The notes under the pieces are model-generated. The model saw only the letters and a program-made list of their open reading frames with translations. It was not told where the DNA came from and did not search any database. Below, piece after piece: positions 9,218 through 16,722 of a DNA stretch of 46,960 nucleotides (its first letter is position 1; the number at the start of each line of letters is the position of its first letter). The stretch is from Algicola sp. (GTDB taxonomy: Bacteria > Bacteroidota > Bacteroidia > Flavobacteriales > Flavobacteriaceae): the NCBI GenBank assembly GCA_018222915.1, contig JAAEZI010000017.1, forward strand, positions 1-46,960, given 5' to 3'. A program made the position numbers and the translations under genes.

Positions 9218-9231
9218 AACAAATTTATATC

Positions 9232-9615
9232 ATGTTAAAAGGCACAAAAATTTATAGCATTTTCACAGGAGCCTGTCCTAAATGCCACCAAGAGTCTATG
9301 TACACTACGAAGAATCCTTATGTTTTACGTGATGTTTTAAAAATAAATGAGCATTGCTCTCATTGTGGAACACGGTATCGTTTAGAACCGTCATTTTTCT
9401 ACGGGTCAATGTATGTAAGTTATGGCGTTGGAATCGCCTTTGCCGTTGCAGCATTTATTATCAGTTTTTTGATGCTAGAATCCTCTTTATTTGTCGCCTT
9501 TATGTCAATTATAGGAACCCTATTGGTATTTGGACCAATCATTATGCGCCTCTCAAGAAATATTTGGATTAATATGTTTATGAGCTATGACAAACACTTA
9601 GCTCATAAAGATTAA
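9232..9615 (+). CDS. DUF983 domain membrane protein
   Basis: A 127-residue protein. The N-terminal part has two CxxC pairs (CPKCH near residue 15 and CSHCG near 44) that likely bind zinc. Two hydrophobic membrane segments follow, at about residues 60-82 and 84-106. This is the DUF983 layout found widely in Bacteroidetes and Alphaproteobacteria; function is unknown. Its stop codon overlaps that of the convergent FAD oxidoreductase gene (9612-9615). Confidence 0.88.
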   Translation: MLKGTKIYSIFTGACPKCHQESMYTTKNPYVLRDVLKINEHCSHCGTRYRLEPSFFYGSMYVSYGVGIAFAVAAFIISFLMLESSLFVAFMSIIGTLLVFGPIIMRLSRNIWINMFMSYDKHLAHKD

Positions 9616-10658
9616 TTTTTGAATCTTTTGATATCAATTTCAGGATCGAGAAGACTTCCGTGTTCTATATGATTAAATAATTGTTGCGCGACATAAGGAG
9701 ATATCATCACACCTCTTGTTCCTAAACCATTCAATACAGACATGTTTTTAAAGGAAGAATGAACACCCACTAGAGGTCGGCGATCTTTGGTTGTAGGTCG
9801 AATCCCAGCTACCTGTTCGACGATCTCAAAATCGCATTTTATGATGTCTTTCAACTTACTCAATAGTGCTTCTTTTGCCATTTCAGTGACCGTATGGGTT
9901 TTATCATTTCTTTCATAAGTTGCACCTACCCAATACAAATCTGATCCCAACGGCACGACAAAAACAGAAGATTTTAAAATAACGTCTAACTGTAAACTAG
10001 GTGCTTTTATAGTGAGCATTTCCCCTTTCGTTCCATTAAGAGGTAAGTACTTAAAAAAGGGGTTTTGAACTAATCCAAATCCCTCTGCAAAGACGATTTG
10101 CCCAGCCTCGATATTTTGATAAGTTATAGTATTTGCTGCCATTTTTAGTTGATCATAATTAAAACTGGTCTCAACTAAACGATTAGTCTCCTTGAGAAAC
10201 TTCTTATAAGATGCCACCAATAAGGACGTATGAACTCTCCCTGTTTCTAAGACCTCACCAAAACCAAACTCCGCTTTGATTGAAGGGTTACTGTTTTGTT
10301 TTAAATTAAGGGAAAGGAAATCGCTTAGAATGGGTTTATCAGCTGCAACAAACCATTCATTCTGTTCTTGTATGGATGCAAACTTTCTATAGATTGGCAC
10401 ATCATGGATGAATTTCTCCTTAAGAAGTGCTTCCAACGCGTCGTATTTCGGTCGCATTAAGGATAATTGAGATGACGCGTTCCACACTTTGGTAAATCGT
10501 TTTAAAATCACCGGATTGAATAAACCTGCTGCAACACGAGAGGATTGCTGTGATTGATTATCAAATACAATGAACGATTTGCGCGCCATACGTAATTGTT
10601 CACAAAATGCGATACCAGCCAAGCCGCATCCTACCACAATGTAATCTACCTTATTCAT
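9612..10658 (-). CDS. FAD-dependent oxidoreductase, DAO family
   Basis: A 348-residue flavoprotein of the D-amino-acid oxidase/glycine oxidase fold. The N-terminal dinucleotide-binding motif is DYIVVGCGLAGIAFCEQL. The C-terminal FAD-contact region is GIRPTTKDRRPLVG followed by NGLGTRGVMISPYVA. The same pattern occurs in the oxidase half of MnmC and in glycine oxidases, so an amine or imino-acid substrate is likely, but the exact one cannot be assigned. No signal peptide. It follows gldN on the same strand but is separated from it by a strong terminator. Confidence 0.85.
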   Translation of the reverse strand: MNKVDYIVVGCGLAGIAFCEQLRMARKSFIVFDNQSQQSSRVAAGLFNPVILKRFTKVWNASSQLSLMRPKYDALEALLKEKFIHDVPIYRKFASIQEQNEWFVAADKPILSDFLSLNLKQNSNPSIKAEFGFGEVLETGRVHTSLLVASYKKFLKETNRLVETSFNYDQLKMAANTITYQNIEAGQIVFAEGFGLVQNPFFKYLPLNGTKGEMLTIKAPSLQLDVILKSSVFVVPLGSDLYWVGATYERNDKTHTVTEMAKEALLSKLKDIIKCDFEIVEQVAGIRPTTKDRRPLVGVHSSFKNMSVLNGLGTRGVMISPYVAQQLFNHIEHGSLLDPEIDIKRFKN

Positions 10659-10680
10659 AAAGGTAAAAATACAGCAAATA

Positions 10681-10712
10681 AAAAACGCCCACTAAAAATA
10701 GTGAGCGTTTTT
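10681..10712 (-). terminator. Rho-independent terminator after gldN
   Basis: On the minus strand AAAAACGCTCACT and AGTGGGCGTTTTT form a stem of about 13 pairs with one mismatch around a short A/T loop, ending in a T-run. It closes the gldKLMN unit and separates it from the FAD oxidoreductase gene. Confidence 0.8.
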
Positions 10713-10733
10713 CTATGTATTTATAAGATTTGC

Positions 10734-11633
10734 TTAGTAAGACCACATATCCTGTTCGAAGTTACGAATCTTGTCTTTGATACGGTCAGATTCCAATAGT
10801 TGCATTAAAGCATTGTCTGCAACATATTCCTTCACTTCTCTATCACCATAGACATTTTCTTCCTTGTACATGTAACCATTAAATCGTCTTGAATTTAACA
10901 AGTGATCGAAGGTAATAGGCATAGCACTGTTCTTATTATTAAATGCTTTTCCTTCATGCAACACTTCTCTTGCTTCAGGATAAAATACCCAAAATAACGC
11001 GTTTGGAAGTTTTTGTGTTTCATCTTCAGAATCTAAAAAGTTCACATCTGGTGCTGCTGGTGCAATTCCAAGAATACGATACTTAAGTTCACCATGACGC
11101 TTATCAAAGTACCAAAGGCCTTTAATTAAATACGCACTAATATGATACGCTTCAATATTGGTCACTGTAATGTATTCTGGTGACACATAGCCATCAGCAT
11201 TTAACTGATCGTATCCAATATCTAAAGTATCTACTCTAGTCGTGATATCTTTAAGTTCCTTTAAAGTTCTTTTTTGATGAAAGTAAGAATCATTATAAAC
11301 GTTTTCAATTCTTCCATCCTTTACCGCTTTAATCAACGTGTGATATAACGAACGTCTTTCCTGACCAATATTATTGGTGTCTACTGGAAAGTATAATGGA
11401 AAATTAACACGCTCATCTAAAACTACTTTTTCCCAAGTCATTTTAGAAAACAGTATGTCTCTATCATCAACATAGCCATATTCTAAAGGCTCGTCATTAT
11501 CCAATGCTAATTGTGCTTCTGTTTTAACACCCACCTCTTGTGGTGTCTTGGCATTTAATATATTGGCTTGCGCTAATACACTCGATGACAAACCCACAGT
11601 GGCAATGATTGATAATAAAAATTTATAATTCAT
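10734..11633 (-). CDS. gldN: Gliding motility / type IX secretion protein GldN
   Basis: A 299-residue periplasmic protein with signal peptide MNYKFLLSIIATVGLSSSVLA. It matches GldN/PorN in length, in its position after gldM and in conserved segments (ITVTNIEAYHISAYLIKGLWYFDKRHGE, given here only in part). In the known T9SS, GldN/PorN forms a ring complex with the lipoprotein GldK/PorK on the periplasmic side of the outer membrane. The gene lies 43 bases downstream of gldM and ends the operon, followed by a terminator. Confidence 0.95.
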   Translation of the reverse strand: MNYKFLLSIIATVGLSSSVLAQANILNAKTPQEVGVKTEAQLALDNDEPLEYGYVDDRDILFSKMTWEKVVLDERVNFPLYFPVDTNNIGQERRSLYHTLIKAVKDGRIENVYNDSYFHQKRTLKELKDITTRVDTLDIGYDQLNADGYVSPEYITVTNIEAYHISAYLIKGLWYFDKRHGELKYRILGIAPAAPDVNFLDSEDETQKLPNALFWVFYPEAREVLHEGKAFNNKNSAMPITFDHLLNSRRFNGYMYKEENVYGDREVKEYVADNALMQLLESDRIKDKIRNFEQDMWSY

Positions 11634-11676
11634 CTTTTTAATTTTTAATTTGGGTTACTTTAAGCTATACAGTTGA

Positions 11677-13242
11677 TTAGTTAGTCAACTCTATAATTAA
11701 TGGTGACGCTGGCTTGATTGCAGGTCCAGAACTTCTTGATTTGATATCAAATATCTGTACTTGCGAACCACGCTTTGCACTTTGTAAGGCCGACTTGGCC
11801 GCACCATTCAATTTGCTACCTGAACAAGTGATAGAAGGTTTTCCTTCCACTTTGATTTTAAATCCAGTCACTGTGAGTGGTAAATCAAAATCGAAATCTT
11901 CCAATACGGCTTCTACAGTTCCAATAGCTACGTTGTTTCTAGGTAATTTCGCTGTTCCTGTTTGACCAGCCATTCGACCAGCCGGCTTAGGAATGTCCTT
12001 AATACGGAATACAGCTTTATCACTTACTTTAGATCCATCATCTAAGGTTGCAGTTACATTAATAGTTACCTCTCTACCAGATGTTGGTACCATGGTATAT
12101 TTACCCATTCCAGAAGCTCTTTTTAATCCGGCTCCAGATGCTGTCACTTTATTATCTGGCACACCAGCAAAAGAGATAGTCATTGGGTTATTAACGCCTC
12201 GATATACTACATTCATTTTATCTGCAGAAATCGTTGCAGAGTTTGGACGCGGTACTACCACATAGTTTCCTTTAATTGGAATTTCTAAAGGCTTACCATC
12301 TTCCATAAAAGTAAATGTTCCATCGATTTCATGCTCTCCAACACCACCAACGTTAAAATCTAAACGTGCAGCTCCTGTTGAATCAATAGCTTCATTTAAA
12401 TCGATAGCTTCGCCACCGATACTTAAACCTGTTGGTGGTACTTTCGCATATTTACCAATCACTACACGACCTTGGAATTTCTCACCAGCAAAGAATGCTG
12501 ATTTATCTGCCAAGATAATAGCTTTATACTTATCTAAAGAAACCGCATCTGTTAATACGTTACCTAGATAGTAGTTAATAATGTTCGCTTCCGTTACCTC
12601 AACATCATTTTGAAATGCTGTTAATTTCGTATAAGATGCAATCGCTGGGAATCCTTGAAAATGGTAATCTAACCAATCAATTTTCTTCCCGTCTTTATTT
12701 TCAACCTTTTCAGTACTGAAAGTCTTTTCGAAGTTCGCAAGAACTTTAGAGGCCTTCACGTCCTTACCGAGGATATCTCGGATCGACGTTTTGTACTCTT
12801 CAATCTTACTCATTACCTCTTGACCTTTTTTAGTCAATCGATCTCCAGTAAACCAAGCTTCATCAAGAATATCGGTTTTATCCATAGATTCGAACGGTAA
12901 CTTTCCAGTTTCAGGGTCGATCTTATAATCTCCTTCTCTTAGAAGATCATTTTTTAAAGTTTCTAAGTAATTAAAGAAATTAGTAGAAGCAACACTTACT
13001 TGTTTTGCTTTCGCCGCTGGCACCATGAATTCTTCTGGTTTTTCCTCAGACTTTTTCTCAAGATCAGCAAGTAACGCTTCGTTTCTCTCTCCAGTTAGTT
13101 CATTGGAATCAGCGAATTTCGCCTCCATTAAACCAAAAGCAGATAATACTTCTTTTGACATGTTCATAGCCATCATTGCGATGAAGACTAAGTACATTAA
13201 GTTAATCATTTTCTGTCTTGCAGACAATTTTCCTCCTGCCAT
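11677..13242 (-). CDS. gldM: Gliding motility / type IX secretion motor protein GldM
   Basis: A 521-residue inner membrane protein. One N-terminal transmembrane helix (residues 11-30, MINLMYLVFIAMMAMNM) is followed by a large periplasmic part that in known structures folds as a helical domain and three Ig-like domains. Residues 35-215 are helical and 225-521 beta-rich, consistent with that. GldM with GldL forms the proton-driven T9SS/gliding motor, the GldM shaft reaching the GldK/N ring. Located 46 bases after gldL. Confidence 0.96.
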   Translation of the reverse strand: MAGGKLSARQKMINLMYLVFIAMMAMNMSKEVLSAFGLMEAKFADSNELTGERNEALLADLEKKSEEKPEEFMVPAAKAKQVSVASTNFFNYLETLKNDLLREGDYKIDPETGKLPFESMDKTDILDEAWFTGDRLTKKGQEVMSKIEEYKTSIRDILGKDVKASKVLANFEKTFSTEKVENKDGKKIDWLDYHFQGFPAIASYTKLTAFQNDVEVTEANIINYYLGNVLTDAVSLDKYKAIILADKSAFFAGEKFQGRVVIGKYAKVPPTGLSIGGEAIDLNEAIDSTGAARLDFNVGGVGEHEIDGTFTFMEDGKPLEIPIKGNYVVVPRPNSATISADKMNVVYRGVNNPMTISFAGVPDNKVTASGAGLKRASGMGKYTMVPTSGREVTINVTATLDDGSKVSDKAVFRIKDIPKPAGRMAGQTGTAKLPRNNVAIGTVEAVLEDFDFDLPLTVTGFKIKVEGKPSITCSGSKLNGAAKSALQSAKRGSQVQIFDIKSRSSGPAIKPASPLIIELTN

Positions 13243-13288
13243 GTTAATTAGTTTTTAGTAGTTAATTAATTATAGTTCAAAAAACTAA

Positions 13289-13924
13289 TTAGTTTTTGTT
13301 CATTGCAGATAACATACCTCCATATACACCATTCAATGATGATAAGTTAGATGCTAAGGATTGCATTTGTTCTTTCAGTTTTTCTGCATTAGCAACAGAT
13401 TCTTCGTTGATAGCAGCTTGACGATTAGCGCTTTCCATTTGCACTTTGTATAAGCTATTTAAAGATTCCATTTGAGCTGCAGCTAAAGACATTTCCTCGC
13501 TATATTTCTTTTGAGCATTCATAGCATCAACTGTAGGGCTGATTCCCTTAGCAGCACCTTCAAAGTTCTTGATGCTATTACCAAGACTTGCCATTAATTC
13601 ACCGTCAATCTTAGCCTCCTTTAACAAGTTGTCTAATTTTTTAGATAATAAACCTTCAGCATCTTTAGGCTCTTCTTTTTTCATTTTCTTAGCAGTAGTC
13701 GTTCCTCCTGCTAATTCTGGATAAACCAACGACCAGTCTAATTCTGACTGTTGTCTTTCAAAAGCTGAATATGTAAATACCAAGGCCTCTACAATCATTC
13801 CAATAGTTAAGATTTCAGAACCGAATGGCCAGTGCTGAATTTTAAATAAAGCTCCAACAATTACGATTGCTGCTCCAAGTCCGTAGACCATGTTTGTGAT
13901 TGTGATGTTTCCTTTCTGTGCCAT
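13289..13924 (-). CDS. gldL: Gliding motility / type IX secretion motor protein GldL
   Basis: A 211-residue inner membrane protein. Two transmembrane helices (about residues 10-28 and 36-55) flank the conserved KIQHWPFG turn. The rest is a cytoplasmic helical, coiled-coil region (residues 90-211). In the established system GldL is the stator-like subunit that uses the proton gradient. It lies between gldK (66 bases upstream) and gldM. No unusual features. Confidence 0.95.
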   Translation of the reverse strand: MAQKGNITITNMVYGLGAAIVIVGALFKIQHWPFGSEILTIGMIVEALVFTYSAFERQQSELDWSLVYPELAGGTTTAKKMKKEEPKDAEGLLSKKLDNLLKEAKIDGELMASLGNSIKNFEGAAKGISPTVDAMNAQKKYSEEMSLAAAQMESLNSLYKVQMESANRQAAINEESVANAEKLKEQMQSLASNLSSLNGVYGGMLSAMNKN

Positions 13925-13990
13925 AATTTTGTTTTTTTAGTTTTAAGTCGTATTGTACTTAAGTAGATTAATAATATTTAGTTTAGTTAA

Positions 13991-15364
13991 TTAATTAGTT
14001 GCTGCATTTTTGGTTACTTCTGTTCCCATGTAATCTTGAACAGTTCTGAAACCGATGTAACTTCTTGCCGAATCGGCATATTCGTAATCTCTAGAGCTTA
14101 CTTGCAAGAAGTATGCGACATCTTTCCATGACCCACCACGTACTACTTTACGTGTGTTATCAGGATTATTCACACTTGGATTAAATGATGCCATATATTC
14201 ATAAGATGCGGCGTCGTAAGATCCTTGAACCCACTCTGACACATTTCCTGCCATATTATAAAGGTTGAAATCATTTGGCTCATAAGCATCTGCCTCAACA
14301 GTATATAAAGCTTGATCAGCCGCGTAGTCACCGCGTAATGGTTTAAAGTTCGCCATAAAGCATCCTCTATCGTTTTTCGCATAAGGTCCACCCCAAGGGT
14401 AAGTGGCTCCTTGTAGCCCACCACGAGCCGCATATTCCCATTCTGCTTCAGAAGGTAACCTGTAAGAGTTCACAAAGTGTCTTCCTTTCGACTTTCTGTA
14501 AGAATTGTGATATAAAGTTCTCCATTGACAAAATGCTTTCGCTTGTTTCCAAGACACACCTACTACTGGGTAGTCGCCGTAAGCATCATGCCAGAAATAA
14601 TCGTTGTGCATTGGCTCATTATAAGAGTAAGAAAAATCTCTAATCCAAGCCGTCGTATCTGGATACACTTCTACTTCTTCAGTAACAATCACATCCTTAC
14701 GTCTTAAATCTCTATTTTTAGCAGCTTTTTGGATATCCATATACTTATACTGGAACTTGAATTTTTTCACATCCCATGTACGTTGTCCGTTGTAAGACTC
14801 TTCGATTGGTAGGTACATCGTGTCCATGACTTCAGCATAGTATTCATCCGGATAATCGGCTGTATCGAAAATCAAATCCACTTCTTTGTTTAATTTTCGA
14901 CCTTCATAACCTGTTGGACCAAGCCCACTATAGTTATTATACATATATTTCTCATAAACGGTCATATTATCAGGATCTGCATCACTAAATGCAAATTCAC
15001 CAATACCTCCATTTCCAGGAGTTTCACCGATTTCATCGGCAAGGATTGCTAGCTTTGTTCTCAAAGTTGAATCTCTCACCCACTCTACAAATTGACGATA
15101 TTCACTATTAGTGATTTCTGTTTCGTCCATGTAAAATGCTCGTACTGTTACGGTTCGCGTTGGAGCATCTTGTACTCCAGCTAAATCGTCGTCCGACTTC
15201 CCCATAATAAATGCTCCTCCAGGAACAAGTACCATACCATAAGGTTTTTCGGGATGCCATTTCTTTCCTTTAACGCCTACAAGCTGGCCTCTGTCACCAG
15301 AGTTGCAACTACTAACCAATAGGGCTAGAACGGCTGTTAATAAAGCAAACTTCTTAATATTCAT
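13991..15364 (-). CDS. gldK: Gliding motility / T9SS lipoprotein GldK (FGE-sulfatase fold)
   Basis: A 457-residue lipoprotein. The signal peptide ends with a lipobox (LALLVSSCNSG), so the mature protein begins at Cys20. The body is a formylglycine-generating-enzyme/SUMF1 fold: MVLVPGGAFIMGKSDDD near residue 45, SYRLPSEAEWEYAARGG near 310, and the C-terminal NVSEWVQGSYD and VVRGGSWKD motifs. In GldK/PorK this fold is structural. With GldN it builds the outer-membrane ring of the T9SS. First gene of gldKLMN, with its own promoter about 70-100 bases upstream. Confidence 0.96.
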   Translation of the reverse strand: MNIKKFALLTAVLALLVSSCNSGDRGQLVGVKGKKWHPEKPYGMVLVPGGAFIMGKSDDDLAGVQDAPTRTVTVRAFYMDETEITNSEYRQFVEWVRDSTLRTKLAILADEIGETPGNGGIGEFAFSDADPDNMTVYEKYMYNNYSGLGPTGYEGRKLNKEVDLIFDTADYPDEYYAEVMDTMYLPIEESYNGQRTWDVKKFKFQYKYMDIQKAAKNRDLRRKDVIVTEEVEVYPDTTAWIRDFSYSYNEPMHNDYFWHDAYGDYPVVGVSWKQAKAFCQWRTLYHNSYRKSKGRHFVNSYRLPSEAEWEYAARGGLQGATYPWGGPYAKNDRGCFMANFKPLRGDYAADQALYTVEADAYEPNDFNLYNMAGNVSEWVQGSYDAASYEYMASFNPSVNNPDNTRKVVRGGSWKDVAYFLQVSSRDYEYADSARSYIGFRTVQDYMGTEVTKNAATN

Positions 15365-15413
15365 AGAAACTCGAGGTTAAATTATTTAGTTGTAATTATG
15401 TGTTAAATAGTGT

Positions 15414-15430
15414 CCTTGTTTTTTTCAAGG
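15414..15430 (-). promoter_or_regulatory. Short hairpin at the predicted 5' end of the gldK mRNA
   Basis: CCTTG and CAAGG are separated by seven A residues on the minus strand. The element begins at the transcription start predicted from the -7 box at 15434-15441, so it would be a 5'-terminal stem-loop, possibly affecting mRNA stability. Confidence 0.35.
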
Positions 15431-15433
15431 CAG

Positions 15434-15464
15434 TAAACATATTTATATATTTTGTAAAAACCAA
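15434..15464 (-). promoter_or_regulatory. Putative gldK promoter (TTG-N20-TATGTTTA)
   Basis: On the minus strand TTGG at 15461-15464 is followed, 20 bases after its TTG, by TATGTTTA, one base away from TAnnTTTG. Both element and spacing fit the Bacteroidetes housekeeping promoter. The predicted start is near 15429, giving a leader of about 65 bases before gldK. Confidence 0.5.
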
Positions 15465-15550
15465 CTTTTTTTTAATCTTTTTTGCACTTAATCCCAAAAA
15501 GTTAACATTTCATCGATTAAAAACTACCCAGCTAATTTATGCTAAATATA

Positions 15551-16717
15551 CTAAAAACTGTTCTTTTTATATGCTTTATACCACCTTTCTGGTATCTTTC
15601 CATGGCTTGCCTCAACATAATCTTCATGCGTGCATGGTAATAACGTATGCTTTTTTAATTTATTATTGACATTTGGCAAAAAAGGTATTTCAATCCACCA
15701 ACGCCCTGTCTTAATACTTTTATAGAATATCAGCTCATCATCCTCAATCAGCACATTAAATTTTTGATACTGACTTTGATTTTTAAAATCGTCGTCTTTA
15801 ACACGACAGTTTACACCTTCCACAAAGTACCAAATGATTTGAGAGATAAGCATTGGTGTTGCATCCAGTTCTTTGGTGGTCTTGAATTCATATATACCAA
15901 ATGACGACACCTTATTACTGATCCCAGCATAACGAGCAATGGCGCAAATCTCCTTACCATCAAAACCATTTGGTGAAAATTTTTGCTTCGCACCTACTTC
16001 TGCCGCCCTAACCGCTTTTAAATCCATGGTCACAATATGCGCATCTCTCATTACTGGTTCCACCATATTAATAGCATGTGTAACTTCTCCTAATCGATAA
16101 GCTTCAAAATACAGTTTTTCCATTAAGTCTATTTCTTCCTGAGAATTGAAATAGGTCTGATATCCTATAGCAGAGTAATTAAATAGATTATAAGGTTGCT
16201 CTAAAATGATTTTACCAAGAAAGCTGTTGTTCTTCATTTCTACCGAGGCATCGCCCAAATCAAAATTACTATCAACATTAACTATATTGACCATAGGCGC
16301 CATCGTGTCGTAAGCACGATAATTAGCATAGGTTAAATCTTGGCTACCTCCAATAATGATAGGAATGACTTTTTTTTCTATGAGCAACGCAATAATAGTT
16401 CTTAAAGCGTAATACGTATCTTCTATGGTAGCTCCAGCTGGAATATCTCCCAAATCTGCTATAGTCGTATGCCAATTTCCAGGAAACAAAGAATATAAGG
16501 ATGTTCTTATGGTATCGAAGCTAAGATCTTCTCCCATATAATTGACATCGTTTCTGTTTTCTTTTACACCAATGATGGCGAGTTTAACGTCATCCAAATC
16601 TGGAATCCCTTGTTGTGCCGAATGAATCTTAATTTTTTTCCCTAAGGCCTGCTCAGACAATAGTTCATTATGAGCTAATACTGAATCAGGAACAGGAGAC
16701 AAAAAATTAAAATTCAT
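15551..16717 (-). CDS. Arginase/formimidoylglutamase-fold protein, probably catalytically dead
   Basis: A 388-residue cytoplasmic protein of the arginase/agmatinase/formimidoylglutamase superfamily. The three manganese motifs can be located but are altered. The GGDHS motif is GGSQD (residues 123-127, His to Gln126). DAHxD is DSNFD (149-153, His to Asn151). SxDxD is TMDLK (230-234, second Asp to Lys234). Only D149, D153 and D232 remain, so binuclear Mn binding and hydrolysis are unlikely. A C-terminal extension of about 80 residues beyond the usual fold ends in RWYKAYKK. It starts 5 bases after topA and precedes gldK, both on the same strand. A structural or regulatory role is possible but unproven; an automatic formimidoylglutamase label would overstate it. 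Confidence 0.75.
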   Translation of the reverse strand: MNFNFLSPVPDSVLAHNELLSEQALGKKIKIHSAQQGIPDLDDVKLAIIGVKENRNDVNYMGEDLSFDTIRTSLYSLFPGNWHTTIADLGDIPAGATIEDTYYALRTIIALLIEKKVIPIIIGGSQDLTYANYRAYDTMAPMVNIVNVDSNFDLGDASVEMKNNSFLGKIILEQPYNLFNYSAIGYQTYFNSQEEIDLMEKLYFEAYRLGEVTHAINMVEPVMRDAHIVTMDLKAVRAAEVGAKQKFSPNGFDGKEICAIARYAGISNKVSSFGIYEFKTTKELDATPMLISQIIWYFVEGVNCRVKDDDFKNQSQYQKFNVLIEDDELIFYKSIKTGRWWIEIPFLPNVNNKLKKHTLLPCTHEDYVEASHGKIPERWYKAYKKNSF

Positions 16718-16722
16718 TGATG

